64,000 nt of DNA, from assembly GCF_022965805.1 (NCBI RefSeq), contig NC_133101.1, forward strand, positions 22,158,868 to 22,222,867, read 5' to 3'. Both the position numbers and the translations under genes were made by a program. This document shows, piece after piece, positions 47,296 through 60,182 of this stretch (positions within the stretch are counted from its first letter, which is position 1; every line of letters begins with the position of its first letter). The DNA is from Primulina eburnea. Lineage: Eukaryota; Streptophyta; Magnoliopsida; Lamiales; Gesneriaceae. Below the pieces are notes generated by a model. It worked only from the letters and a program-made list of their open reading frames with translations, made no database searches and was not told the origin of the DNA.

Positions 47296-47344
47296 AATAT
47301 GTATTTAATAATATATATTTTAACAAAATTTTAAATCGCTAATC

Positions 47345-47878
47345 AACAACGGCTATATAACATCGTTTTTTTTTTCCAAACAAGCATGCTAATTAACAAC
47401 GGTTCACTAAAAACATTGTCGTTTCTCCAAAAAAACACACTAATCAACAACAGTTAGCTAAAACTATTGTTGTTTTCCACTAATCAACAACGGTTTTCTA
47501 ACATCGTTGTTCTTTTCCAAAAAAATACGCTAATCAATAACGGTTAGCCAAAACCGTTGTTGCTTGTCCAAAAAACACACTAATCCACAACGGTTTTCCA
47601 AAACCGTTAAAGTCTGTCTAAAAAAACATGCTAATAGACAACTGTATATAAAACCGTTGTTTTTTAAATAATAAGACAACGGTTTCTGAAAACCCGTTGT
47701 TGTAACTATGAAAAAACATGCAAAACTACAATATTTTCTCATCTACCGTTGTCGTAGCTTCGAAAAAACCGCTAATACACAACGGTTTTTGTTAAAACCT
47801 TTGCTAAAATATAAATTACAACGATTTTCCAATAAAATCGTTGTTTGACAGTTGTTGAATAAAAAATTTGTTGTAGTG
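47345..47878. repeat. CACTA right subterminal repeats and terminus
   Basis: About ten units of caacggttttctaaaaccgttgttg type with 'tccaaaaaa.acgctaat' spacers of about 50-60 bp period, ending atttgttgtagtg (complement of cactacaacaaat). The copy at 60,183-60,720 ends ttgtaggg, so its terminus is mutated. Confidence 0.85.
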
Positions 47879-49214
47879 AGCAAAGCTTAAAGACAAAATG
47901 TTCCAGAACAGCTGTCGGAAAAGTCGAGAAACAAAGTTCAAGGAACACTTTCAAGCTACAACAATCACCTGTGATGAGTCTTGGTGTACGGTCTCAATGC
48001 CTATAGAAATACAAGACTAAGATAATCAACAATAGAGAAGTGTGGAAAAAGAAAGGGCAAGCTTATTGTTTATCAGCTTACAAGAAGAAATCAGCCGAGA
48101 GGGAGTACTCAAGTCATATCATCTTATTTTAGAAGCTCATTTCCCTCAGTGTGTGTGAGAACACCTTCCCGGTATATTCATTGTTCATTTGTCACACATA
48201 CGCAAACACACCAACAGTCAAATACATTCTTGCACAAAGTCAATAAACTTGTTTATTTGGTCTTTGACACACAGACGTTAAACAAGTGTTGGCTGAAAGG
48301 TGCTGCCTTCAGTTTAGACTAGGAGTTCAGTTAGGCAGTAAAGTAAGTCTTAAGAGGTGTAGGATTTGTACAAGGGTTTGTATAAATCTAAGTCTTCTAG
48401 TGGAACCTACCCAAGGTGGTGGAAAGGGTGACGTAGGGGAAGTTGAATTCTCCAAACATACATAAACATATCTTGTGTACCTAACTGGTTAACTATTGTT
48501 TTCAAACTGATTTGATCAGTTCGAAGTATTATCAGTTCAGTTCTCACTATAACTGAATAGATATATTCCAGAACCGATCCTTTGTTTTTCAGTTATTTAG
48601 TTTACATAAGTTAAAAGGATTTCAAATAACAGCTTTCTTCACGAAGGATTACTTCGAGTATTTTCTGCTTTGTGTTTAACCAAACTCGATTTAATTCATC
48701 GGTGTTAACATCCTTAGAACACGAGCTATTGCAGCTACTGGAGAATATTGTGTTTGCAGCACCATGAAGGTTTCCAACACACGATCCTTCAATATTAATG
48801 GTTTAGGGTTACACCTAGTAATATGTTCACAACTTCATTTGATTCAGAACAACATTTGTTCTTATTCAGGGTCACCCTTATTAGCCCAGTCTTTTTATAA
48901 ATCATATGATCAAGAATGTCAGAACTCAAGTCTAATTGCACCCACCTGATCATGGTAAGAGCGTCTAGAAGCATTGTCACATGATCTCCTATATATCACT
49001 TATAGTGCATGTAAGAACCTTAAATTATGGTTAGCATACAGTACTGTTTCTTAAAATTATGTATCCCGATCGAATCTGAAACCATTGGTATATCGAGAGC
49101 TGCAAATTAATTTGATAATGATGAGATTTATCATTGAGTAATAAAAGTGACATGGTTTGTGCAACTGAGGAAACACCTTTCCAAAATGCAGGTCATACTC
49201 TGACCAGAGATTTC
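47879..49214 (+). mobile_element. Degraded copia LTR-like flank of the CACTA element
   Basis: Contains copia LTR landmarks in order: tgatgagtcttggtgtac, a caataga leader, 'gtgtaggatttgtacaa', 'tcttctagtggaacctaccc', 'ggtgacgtagg', and 'ctccaaacatacataaac'. The plan matches the LTR at 748-1813. A possible start tgttccagaac lies near 47,899. The 3' end is unclear. Repeated at 60,721-62,056. Confidence 0.5.
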
Positions 49215-49904
49215 TTTACCCAACTTCCGCCTTGACATCCCGCAAATAGGACAACTGGTAAAATCCTCATACTCCTTCCGGTATAAGATACAATCATTAG
49301 GACAAGCATGGATTTTCACATAATCCATCCCTATAGCACATAAGCTTTTCTTTGCATCATACAAAGATAAGGCAATTCATTGTCATCTGAAAGCATTTGC
49401 CCAAACAAACTAAGTAAATCAGTGAAACTTTTATCACTCCAACTATATTTTGACTTCAAATTATATAATTTCACAAGTGCAGATAACTTTGTAAATTTTA
49501 ACACATCCAGGATATAAAGGTTTCTCGGCATCTTCAAGTAGCTTATGGAATTGGTTTGGATTCTCAGCATAACTATCGTATGCATCATGTACCTTACTTA
49601 TAAGTTCCTCGGTAAAATATTTGTGTTCATCTTGCTCTACTCGATCACTATCACTCATTGAGTTCTCGAACTTTGATCTTTCGCCATGCCAAATCCATGT
49701 ATGATATGTTAAATCTATACCATTACAACACAAATGAGCCCTTATAGTGTCAATATCTTTCGTCTTTAGATTACCACATTTTGCACATGGGCAAGGCATT
49801 GCATTCGGATTGTAAACGTTTCGCGATGCAAACTGCAAGAAATACTCATCCCCAACCTCATATTCATGTGACAACCTATTCTTTGACATCCAATCTTTGT
49901 CCAT
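49215..49904 (-). pseudogene. TNP2 transposase 5' fragment (duplicate)
   Basis: Minus strand. 49,461-49,904 repeats the transposase-associated domain (MDKDWM, MPCPCAKCGN, HLCCNGIDLTYHTW). 49,220-49,364 repeats MDYVKIHACPNDCILYRKEY and CPICGMSRRKLGK, then runs into flank sequence at the duplication junction. The rest of the transposase is missing, so it is a dead fragment. It keeps CPIC where the other copy has CPIW. Confidence 0.82.
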
Positions 49905-50524
49905 TATAGGTACAACTAACCAACCAACAATGAGTCAAATCCTTCAAAACAGTTGTAAAAATACTGCTAGGTTGGTGTTCAAAATAGTTGTAAACAACAA
50001 ATTAGACATCAATGTCATGATAAATCTATCAACAATGGTTGTGTTACATAGCTTAATTTGCTGTGTTTTTGTGGCGCTGACATTATCAACAATGACATTA
50101 TTTTAATTTGTAAATATGCATAAAAATACCTACAAGAAACCGCCGCCGCAGCTTTTTTACCGACTGTAAACTTGAAATGAAGCAAATTTCCTACCCTACT
50201 GTCACCTTCAATTTTGTGCACATAAAACATGAAAAATTCATATCAGGCCCATCACGTGACACAACTACACTTGAAAAACAACCATAACAAATGAATTATC
50301 ACTAAAATCCGCATCAAAGAAGCTTGCTCCTGGTAGCTTTGCACCTTTGAAATTGGTCTGTCATAGTAAATACTAGTCAAAATAACTGCAGTCAAACAAT
50401 AAAAACTATTCAAATTACCAACTTGGTTTAATCAACTTGCTCAACAATTAAAGATCCTATGGCTGATTAAATTATGGGTTTATTTACCAAATTCAACATT
50501 GACAAGTTAAAGAACACTTAAAGA

Positions 50525-50765
50525 AGAAGTCAAAATTAAATGATTAAATGAATTGTCATGTGATTGAAGTTTCTTGTTTTGAAACTAGAAGGCATTGTTA
50601 TCCGATTTCAGTGCTTCAAATTGGCTTTTCAAGACATCATAGTCCTTCTCCAATGGCTTAGTCTTCCAACGGTTCCTCCTCTTCACGAACCATGCGAACC
50701 CTTCACAGAGCCAGCCCCCAATTTCTGGAATTTTGGTCTCTATTACTTCACAATCTGAACCAACA
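50525..50765 (-). pseudogene. HD-Zip I fragment (duplicate)
   Basis: Minus strand: [46 protein letters not shown] then a stop where the other copy has Trp. FEALKSDN is closer to the HD-Zip consensus than FVALKADN, so each copy keeps some ancestral residues. Confidence 0.68.
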
Positions 50766-51512
50766 CAGTAATGATATATGTTCCTAACAGTGAAGGTTCA
50801 GAGACATGGAAAAAGGATATGAGCTTCTACAATATAGTTTATCGTGATCAGATGAAATATACAGAGGTTTAATACAATGAAAAACCCAAAAAATCGAAGC
50901 AAAACCTCAACTAAACACAAAACTCCCAGAAATCGAATTACAAACTCACCTAAAATTTGTTGGAATCGCGCTTGCTAAATTCGGGATTTCTTTCCTTCTG
51001 TTAAATTTGCTTCGGGTTGGTGACTTATTCGTCTAGATGAGAGGGGTGGTCGGAGCTACAATTACAGGAGGCACAGTGAAGAGAGAGATGAACGACGAGG
51101 GAATGAAGCAATTAGATTTTTTTCCTTTTCTTCGTTGAACACATCGGCTGTAGGTTTATATTCACACAAATAATTGAGCTTAAATAAGTCTCTCATTTAA
51201 TCTGATCATGATAATTTAAAAACATAATACTTTTTAAATTTCAAATGTATTTGTTATCATTTTAACATTTGATATTATAAAATACACACTTTAATATATT
51301 TTAATTTTTTAGATATAATTAATAATTTTAATCTAACATATCAATAATAATTTTAAAATCACAAAATTAACAGATAACTATAAAATTATATATAGAGCTA
51401 TCAAACGGGCCAATCCAAGACGAGACGGGTCAGCCTGCAAAAAACCAGTCATTTGGCGGTGTACGGTGGGTCGGCCCACAATCCTGACTGGATGGAAATC
51501 TTAAAGCAAAAC

Positions 51513-53176
51513 TATAAGGCCCGAGATTATATCATTTTAATCCGAGATTATTTAATTTACGAATTTTGGAATGATAAATTAGATTCCACGGTTTTTGTAA
51601 TTAATTAGGATTGAAATAGAATTAAAAAGAGTTGTGAGGACCAAATTGCAAATAGTGAAGATTTCAGGGGCTAAAGAGCAATTAGCACTTGAGTGGACAC
51701 TTGTCACATCATGCATGCCTAATATATATAGATATTCACTTTCCTTCAGCAAGAACCGAGCCCAATTCTCCGAGAAATCCCTTCAACTTTAGTTTGTTGT
51801 GATTTGTGATTTCGTGTGATCCGTATATCAGAAATTAAATCCGGACACAGTACTGTACTCCTCTCGTCGACAGCTACAACTGGACGTAAGTTTTATTGAG
51901 TTCTGTTATCATTTGAAATTATGATATTGGACAAATTATTATTTGATCATTTTTATGTGTTTTGGGAATAATACACATCATATAATCGAAACCGGATTGA
52001 AGAACGGATTGATTATGGAATTGTTATGATTTTCTGATTATATTGATTGAGATTGGACAGATTTGAATTATGGAGTGATTACAAATTGTAGCAGATATGA
52101 GTTATGATTTGTAATTGATATATGTTGATATTGTATTGACGGGGATATCGGGATTGTGCCGTTATGCCGTTGATTTGAATTAAATCCAGATTAATCAGAT
52201 TCAGTGTCGAATTGAGAATGGAATATTGATATTATGATTCTCGATATGTCGTTTTAGATTTACAGAGACAGTCTTGAGTTTAGAACTGATATTGCTTCAG
52301 ACCGAGACTACGAACGAAAGGTATAAGTCAATGTGGTACCGGGAGAATGACTCAAGTAGGATATACTTGAGTTTCCCTAAACCACATACTTCTTGTTATT
52401 ATATGCATTGTTTTGATTTGATATGCTTGTTCTATTGATTTATAGAAAGCACGCATTAGATGAGTTTTAGACGAGTAATCTTGTGACAGAAGTTCCTGAT
52501 AATGGTGGAATCGCCACGGGCACATTGCACGATGCCACAGGATAGTGAACTGGCGATAGTGCCAAAGTCTGTGACGGATAGGTCAAGACACTGGATGTTT
52601 GGTTATATCGACGTGGATAGAATTAGAGTTTCTTTTATTACTGTTGGTCGATATAGGAATACCAACGTCTGGAAACCGAGATCCCTAGACTAGGATTGAG
52701 TCTATTCTGAGTCGTGGAGTCACGAGTATTGTTGACAGCTTTATATTATGTTTCAGATTTTGATACATATTGCTATTATATGTCCATGCTTTTATATTTA
52801 TCATATGATTGCATGTTTCGTTGATTTATACTAGGATTATATTCTCACCGGAATTATCCGGCTGTTGTCTTGTTTGTATGTGTACATGACAATAGGTGGG
52901 ACAGGATCAGGGTCCAGGAGAATATGAGAGATCGTGGTAGAGTGGAGACTTAGGACTTTGGTGTATATAAGATTTTGACACTTGATATTTAGATGTTGAG
53001 TTTTTACTGAATTGTAGACGGTACAAGACTTGTACTTTATTTTATACTGAGTTGTATATTAGATTGATTTCACTACATTCCGCATTAAAAAGAAAAAAAT
53101 TTTATGACCCTAATTACTTGATTAGTAAATTGATCCTGATGATGATTAAGAAGTGATTAGCGTCCGGGTCCCCACA
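51513..53176 (+). repeat. 5' LTR of gypsy element 2
   Basis: 1,664 bp. Starts ta(taaggcccgag), with the usual tg mutated, and ends gtccccaca. The 3' LTR keeps tgtaaggcccg. Confidence 0.92.
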
Positions 53177-53182
53177 ACAGGT

Positions 53183-53194
53183 GGTATCAGAGCG
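53183..53194 (+). other. Primer-binding site, gypsy element 2
   Basis: tggtatcagagc shortly after the 5' LTR; complementary to initiator tRNA-Met. Confidence 0.88.
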
Positions 53195-53434
53195 ATAGAT
53201 CCTATAGATTGAGATATGAGCTAGTGAGCGGGGTAGAATGTGCTATATTTTCCTGCTTTTGAATGCTAGTATGTCTTACTGCTTAAATACATGTTACTTG
53301 CTTATCTGATTTGATATGGTAATATGTTCTATTGAGAATGAATCAGCAACGATTCTAGATCAGCAGTAAGATGATCGGAGGAGGACTGAAACAGAATTAT
53401 TGTTTGGGGTTACTAATCCTTTTGATTATCAGAT

Positions 53435-54219
53435 ATGCCTCTGAGAAGAATACCAGAACAGGGTAGTACTTCGAATCCTCCAATGGACGTTACATCCACT
53501 CCTATGGAGACATTGCTGAAGAGATTTCAGTCATTCTATCCACCGACTCTGAAAGTACTGAGAATTCAGTGGACTCTGAGAGTTGGCTAGACGATATTGA
53601 GATGTTGTTCGAATCCTTGGACTACACTGATGAGAGGAGAGTGAAACTGATTGGACACCAGTTGCATGATGTTGCCAAGAACTGGTGGATCACGACGAAG
53701 ATGGCCTTGGAGCATCGAGGTAAGACCATTACCTAGAATGTGTTTAGAACTGAATTTTATCAGAGATTCTTTCCAGTGTCGTACAGGAAGGACAAAGGAG
53801 CCGAGTTTGCCAATTTGAGACAGGGCCAGTTAAACATTCACGCGTATGTGACCAAGTTCTCTACCTTGTTGAGATTTGCTCCACATGTGGCCGAGAATGA
53901 AGAAGTCATTGCTGATCAGTTCATCAATGGCTTGAATCCTGAAATCTTTATCTTGGTGAATACTGGGAGGCCAAACAATTTTACTGATGCCTTGAACCGA
54001 GCCAAGGGAGCCGAAGCCTCTCTGATGAGACAGAGGGGAGCTTCGTTCGTGCCTCCATCACCGAGATCAGAGCAACCACCTCCTCGATTTGAGAGTGGCG
54101 GTGGTAGTGGGAAGAAAGATTTCCTGAAAGCTATGGGAAAGCAGTTCAAGAAAGCTGGAAGTAGTTCATCCAGTTCGAGTGGCTCGAGACAGACTGGTCA
54201 GGGCCAGAGCTATACATGA
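53435..54219 (+). pseudogene. gag of gypsy element 2, broken
   Basis: Starts MPLRRIPEQGSTSNPP-like sequence at 53,435, related to gag of element 1. A one-base loss near 53,555 shifts the frame and a stop (tag, near 53,734) follows TIT. 53,740-54,219 holds FRTEFYQRFFPVSYRKDKG, QLNIHAYVTKF, NRAKGAEASL and a Ser-rich tail ending in a stop (aca tga). Confidence 0.82.
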
Positions 54220-54702
54220 CCCTATTGCAGCACTTGTGGAGGGAAGAATTCCACAGAGCAATACCGAGGAGTGTTTGGCAGTTGTCGTATATGCAGGCAG
54301 CAGGGAAATTTTGCCCGAGTATGTCCACAGAGAGGTGCCCAGGGATCCCAGGCTGCAGAGTCATCTGGATCAGTGGCTCAGACAGGAACACGACCATCTG
54401 CCGTTCATTCTTTCCAGCCAGCACCGTCTACTCAGTCACAGCAGAGGCCAGGAGGAATCTAGACAGTGAGACAGCCTCCGAGACAGCAGGCCAGAGTGTT
54501 CGCTTTGACTGAGGAGCAGGCACAGGATGCACCTGATGATGTTGTGGCAGGTAACTGTTTTATTTCGGGTTATCCTGCTTATGTATTGATTGATACTGGT
54601 GCATCACATGCATTTATATCTGAGCGATTTGCATTGAGTCATGCATTGCCTATTGAATCATTGTCTGTGGTTGTGTCTGTCTCTTCTCCGTTGGGGACAT
54701 GA
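54220..54702 (+). pseudogene. Zinc knuckle and protease of gypsy element 2
   Basis: CRICRQQGNFARVC is the knuckle, but the zinc-ligand His is replaced by Asn. A TAG at 54,460-54,462 precedes the linker. The protease motif is IDTGASHAFIS. The frame ends at a TGA (54,700-54,702) where element 1 has GGA. After it a 5-bp insertion (near 54,740) shifts the frame. Confidence 0.82.
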
Positions 54703-54884
54703 TTGATATCAGTGATATCTGTTAAATCGTGTATATTGCAGTGCAGTATGATGGGCATGAGATTAAGTTAGACTGTATTGTGCTTGGGATATCTGACTTT
54801 GATTGTATTATCGGTATCGATATGTTGACCAAGTACAGGGCTACAGTCGATTTTTTCCACAAGATTGTTTAATTCAGACATGAG

Positions 54885-56386
54885 ATGGCTGATGAGTGGA
54901 AATTTTATGGTAAGGGTTCTCGAGCTAGAATCCCTTTGATATCTGCTATGAATATGACTCGATTGTTGCAGAAAGGAGCGGAAGGATTCCTTGTCTATTC
55001 AGTGGATTTACTGAAATCGAGTCCATCATTGGCGGATTTGCCAGTGGTGTGTGAGTTTGCTGATGTCTTTCTGGATGAGATTCCAGGATTGCCTCCGATT
55101 CGAGAAATAGACTTCAGCATTGAGTTGATGCCAGGTACAGTTCTGATTTCCAGAGCTCCATACCGAATTGCACCGATTGAGTTGAAAGAGTTGAAAGAAC
55201 AGTTGGAGGATTTACTGGCCAATGGGTATATCAGATCGAGTGTTTCTCCTTGGGGTGCTCCAGTACTTTTTGTAAGGAAGAAAGATGGGTCAATGAGGCT
55301 TTGTATCAACTACCGGCAACTGAACAAAGCAACGGTAAAGAACAAATACCCTTTGCCTCGTATTGATGATTTGTTTGATCAGTTGCAGGGTTCTTCAGTA
55401 TATTCCAAGATCGATTTGAGATCTGGATACCATCAACTGAGAGTCAAGGATTCTGATATCTCCAAGACAACATTCAGAACCAGGTATGGACACTATGAAT
55501 TTATTATCATGCCGTTTGGTTTAACGAATGCACCGGTTGTATTTATGGGATTGATGAACCATATTTTTCAGAGATATCTTGATGAGTTTGTAATCATATT
55601 CATTGATGACATTTTGATTTATTCTAAAAATGTGATTGAGCATGCAGAACATATGAGAACGGTGTTGAGAATATTGAGAGCTGAGAAATTTTATGCTAAA
55701 TTGTCAAAATGCGAGTTTTTGTTGAAACAGGTAGTATTTCTGGGTCACATTATATCCGGAGACGGTATTTCTGTCGATCCCAGTAAGGTTGAAGCCGTGA
55801 TTTCTTGGACGAGACCGACTTCTGTGCCAGAGATTCGCAGTTTTATGGGTTTGACAGGATATTATCGACGTTTTATCAAAGATTTTTCCAGCATTGCCAA
55901 GCCAATTACACAGTTGACTCAGAAGAATGCACCATTTGTTTGGACAGAAGACTGTGAATCCAGTTTTCTGGAATTAAAGAAAAGGTTGACCAGTGCTCCA
56001 GTTTTGACTATCCCCTCAGGTACTGGCGATTTTTTTGTATATTGTGATGCATCTCACCAAGGGTTGGGCCGTGTTTTGATGCAGCGAGGGCATGTGATTG
56101 CTTATGCCTCGAGACAGTTGAAGCCCCATGAATCTCGTTACCCAATTCACGATCTTGAATTGGCAGCCATCGTCTTTGCATTGAAGATATGACGACATTA
56201 TTTATACGGTGAGAAGTTTGAGATCTATTCTGATCATAAGAGCCTGAAGTATCTGTTTTCACAGTCCGAGCTGAATATGAGGCAGCGGAGATGGCTTGAT
56301 TTGCTTAAAGATTTCGATTGTGAAATTAAGTATTATCCAGGAAAATCCAATGCAGCAGCTGATGCACTGAGTCGAAAGGTAGTTCC
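54885..56386 (+). pseudogene. Reverse transcriptase-RNase H of gypsy element 2
   Basis: 54,885-56,192 carries [27 protein letters not shown] (D to N relative to element 1), [21 protein letters not shown], and RNase [20 protein letters not shown]. It ends at TGA (56,190-56,192) where element 1 has CGA. RNase H continues past it (YSDHKSL, DALSRK) to a frameshift near 56,380. Confidence 0.9.
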
Positions 56387-57907
56387 TTGCCCCTATCGAC
56401 TATTGGTGTGTCGAATTTGATAGAAGACTGCTGTTTGTCTGGATTGACATTTGAGACAGATCGTCAGCCGTTGAGAATATGTGCTATTCGAGCTGAACCA
56501 GAACTGATTGTTAGAATCAAAGAAGCACATAAAGTTGATCAGAATGTACATAATTCGATTGCTATGATCAAAGCTGGACATCAATCTGAATATCAGGTTC
56601 GTGACGGTGTTTTGTATGTGAATAATCGTATTGTTGTGCCGAATGTTTCAGATTTGAGACATCGGATACTAGCAGAAGCGCACAACAGTCGTTTTAACAT
56701 TCATCCTGGTGGCAGGAGAATGTACAATGATTTAAAGACACAGTACTGGTGGAAACAAATGAAAGCGGATGTTACTGAATTTGTGTCTAAGTGTCTGAAT
56801 TGCCAACATGTGAAGGCTGAAAGAAAGAAACCAGGAGGGTTGTTGAAGAGTTTGTTGATTCCTGAATGGAAATGGGATCACATTTTCATGGATTTTGTGA
56901 CACAGTTGCCATGTTCCTCCCGAGGTTGTGATGCGATTTGGGTCGTGATTGATCGATTGACCAAATCTGCATGCTTTATTCCATACAAAATGACCTATAG
57001 ATATAATCAGATGGCTGAGATCTATGGCAGAGAGGTGATTCGATTACACGGAGTTCCGAAGTCGATTGTGTCTGACCGTGATCCTCGGTTTACTTTGCAC
57101 TTCTGGCAGAGTTTGCAGCAGGCTCTCGGTACGAAGTTACATCTAAGTACCGCATATCATCCACAGACTGACGAACAGTTAGAGCGGACGATTCAGACAT
57201 TGGAAGATATGCTGAGAGCTGTAGTGCTTGATTTTAGCACTAATTGGCAAGATGCATTGCCTCTTTGAGAGTTTTCGTACAACAATATCTATAAGACGAG
57301 TATTGAGATGGCTCCATTCGAAGCGTTGTACGAAAAGAAGTGTCAATCCCCTCTCTATTGGGATGATATCTCTGAAGTCCCTGAAACTGGACCTGATATG
57401 ATCAGAGATATGACTGAAAAGGTAAAGTTGATTAAGAAGAAAATGAAGGCAGCTCAGGACCGACAAGCCAAATATGCCAACATCAGACGACCACCGTTGG
57501 TATTTGAGATTGGAGACCGAGTATTTCTAAAGATTTCACCTTTCAGAGGAGTTGTCAGATTTGGTAAGAAAGGGAAATTGTCTCCACGATATGTTGGTCC
57601 TTATGAGATTCTCGAAAAGATAGGAGATCGTGCCTATCGACTCGCATTACCGCCTTCATTATCTGGAATACATGATGTCTTTCATATATCTATTCTGTGG
57701 AAGTATCTCCCGGATGATTATCACATTATTCAGCCAGATGAGGCCAAGCTTGATGAAAGTCTGAGTTATATTGAGAAACCGATTCAGGTTATTGATCGTA
57801 AAGAAAAACAACTCAGAACGAAGATCATCCCACTTGTGAAAGTCCAGTGGACTCGTCATGGCATTAAAGAAGCTACTTGGGAGACTGAATCAGATATGAG
57901 ACAGTAA
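56387..57907 (+). pseudogene. Integrase and chromodomain-like tail of gypsy element 2
   Basis: 56,387-57,268: H-H-C-C zinc domain (EAHNSRFNIHPGG ... CLNCQHVKAERKKPGG), core MDFVTQLP, VSDRDPRF, and the E in EQLERTIQTLEDM, which is intact here. A TGA ends the piece (57,266-57,268). 57,308-57,907 continues in the same frame with PFEALYEKKCQSP, GPYEI, DVFHISILWKYLP and VQWTRHG, ending early at TAA where element 1 has CAA. Confidence 0.88.
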
Positions 57908-58029
57908 TTCCCAGAGTTATTCCACTGATGTGAGTTTACTAATTCAGTTTCTGTTATTTCTGATTTGATTGCCTGTGATATGATTGCTTGAGATTTCAAG
58001 GACGAAATCATGTCTCAGAGGGGGAGATT

Positions 58030-59701
58030 TGTAAGGCCCGAAATTATATCATTTTAATCCGAGATTATTTAATTTACGAATTTTGGAATGATAAATTAGA
58101 TTCCACGGTTTTTGTAATTAATTAGGATTGAAATGGAATTAAAAAAAGTTGTGAGGACCAAATTGAAAATAGTGAAGATTTCAGGGGCTAAAGTGCAATT
58201 AGCACTTGAGTGGACACTTGTCACATCATGCATGCCTAATATATATAGATATTCACTTTCTTTCAGCAAGAACCAAGCCCAATTCTCCGAGAAATCCCTT
58301 CAACTTTAGTTTGTTGAGATTGTGATTTCGTGTGATCCGTATATCAGAAATTAAATCCGGGCACAGTACCGTACTCCTCTCGTCGACAGCTACAACTGGA
58401 CGTAAGTTTTATTGAGTTCTGTTATCATTTGAAATTATGATATTGGACAAATTATTATTTGATCATTATTTTGTGTTCTGGGAATACTACACATCATAGA
58501 ATCGAAACCGGATTGAAGAACAGATTGATTATAGAATTTTTATGATTTTCTGATTATAATGATTGAGATTGGACTGATTTGAATTATGGAGTGATTACAA
58601 ATTGTAGCAGATATGAGTTATCATTTGTAATTGATATATGTTGATATTGTATTGACGGAGATATCGGGATTGTGCCGTTATGCCGTTGATTTGAATTAAA
58701 TCCAGATTAATCAGATTCAGTGTCGAATGAGAATGGAATATTGATATTATGATTCTAGATATGTCGTTTCAGATTTACAGAGACAGTCTTGAGTTCAGAA
58801 CTGATATTGCTTCAGACCAAGACTACGAACGAAAGGTATAAGTCAATGTGGTACCGGAAGAATGACTCAAGTAGGATATACTTGAGTTTCCCTAAATCAC
58901 ATACTTCATGTTATTATATGCATTGATTTGATTTGATATGCTTGTTATATTGATTTATAGAAAGCACGCATTAGATGAGTTTTAGACGAGTAATCTTGTG
59001 ACAGAAGTGCCTGATAGTGGTGGAATCGTCACGGGCACATTGCACGATGCCACAGGATAGTGAACTGGCGATAGTGCCAAAGTCTGTGACGGATAGGTCA
59101 AGACACTGGATGTTTGGTTATATCGACGTGGATAGAATTGGAGTTTCTTCTATTACTGTTGGTCGATATAGGAATACCAACATCTGGAAACCGGGATCCC
59201 TAGACTAGGATTGAGTCTAGTCTGAGTCGTGGAGTCACGAGTATTGTTGACAGCTTTATACTGATTATGTTTCAGATTTTGATACATATTGCTGTTATCT
59301 GTCCATGCCTTTATATTTATTATATGATTGCATGTTTCGTTGATTTATACTAGGATTATATTCTCACCGGAATTATCCGGCTGTTGTCTTGTTTGTATGT
59401 GTACATGACAATAGGTGGGACATGATCAGAGTCCAGGAGATGAGGAGAGATCGTGATAGAGTGGAGACTTCGGACTTTGGTGTATATAGGATTTTGACAC
59501 TTGATATTTAGATGTTGAACCTTAGTTTTTACTGAATTGTAGACGGTACAAGACTTGTACTTTATTTTATACTGAGTTGTATATTAGATTGATTCCAGTA
59601 CATTCCGCATTAAAAATAAAAAAATTGTATGACCCTAATTACTTGATTAGTAAATTGATTCTGATGATGATTAAGAAGTGATTAGCGTCCGGGTCCCCAC
59701 A
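58030..59701 (+). repeat. 3' LTR of gypsy element 2
   Basis: 1,672 bp, tgtaaggcccg to gtccccaca, preceded by the polypurine tract cagagggggagatt and followed by aaaac. Confidence 0.92.
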
Positions 59702-60182
59702 AAAACCAACCCATGGTGAATTGTGTGTCAGACGAGACAACCCGAAGATCAGATTAAAAAAAATAAAACAAAAAAATAAAATAATGAACCATTATAATAT
59801 ATCTAATTTTTCATTTCATAAATAAACATTTATGAAAAAAAATATCAATAAAATTTTTACTTATTGATTTCATACTTGTATATTTTATACAAAGTAATTA
59901 ACACAAAAATATTCAAAAATTTCTTTAAAAAATACTTATTATCATGTCTAAAAAATACAAAAATTTATTTTTCCAGGTCCACGGACCGCTTGGGTTAGCC
60001 CGCCTAGTCCCGCGCGGTTGATCAGCTTAGGCCCTCTTTTTTTTGGGTTGAATTTTTTTTTTTTACCCAACTCACTTAAATTATATGGCGGAGTGGTCTG
60101 ACTCCACAAGCACAATCTAAATTGATGGTTATTAATAAATATGTATTTAACAATATATATTTTAACAAAATTTTAAATAGCT

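Larger units (their letters stand above)
31303..47878 (-). mobile_element. CACTA (En/Spm-like) DNA transposon with nested insertions
   Basis: The right end (47,850-47,878) reads as the complement of cactacaacaaattttt, the diagnostic CACTA terminus. The left end at 31,303 reads caatacaacaaa, one base off. Both ends are followed inwards by dense subterminal repeats around acaacggttttnaaaaccgttg. Two minus-strand genes lie between: TNP2 transposase and a Transposase_24/Ulp1 protein. Removing solo LTRs at 33,507 and 41,371 leaves about 11.3 kb. No matching 3-bp target duplication is seen (ctg versus agc), so the flanks have probably been rearranged. Confidence 0.8.
44571..49214. repeat. 4.64-kb tandem duplication, unit 1
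   Basis: Sequence from tttacccaacttcc (44,571) to gagatttc (49,214) is repeated from 49,215 onwards. The unit holds the 5' end of TNP2, the HD-Zip fragment, the CACTA right terminus and 1.3 kb of flank. A short ttta is shared at the junction. The two units differ by several percent by eye. Confidence 0.85.
51513..59701 (+). mobile_element. Ty3-gypsy (chromovirus-like) retrotransposon 2
   Basis: 5' LTR 51,513-53,176, primer site 53,182-53,193 region (tggtatcagagc), gag-pol 53,435-57,907, polypurine tract 58,015-58,029, 3' LTR 58,030-59,701. A perfect target duplication aaaac flanks it (51,508-51,512 and 59,702-59,706). Protein order is the same as element 1 and closely related in sequence, but the LTRs differ over their first half, lacking the palindrome array. 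LTR pair divergence is clearly greater than in element 1. Confidence 0.93.

Noticed and set aside
50564..50758. 64-codon plus-strand ORF
   Set aside because: Shadow of the minus-strand HD-Zip fragment.
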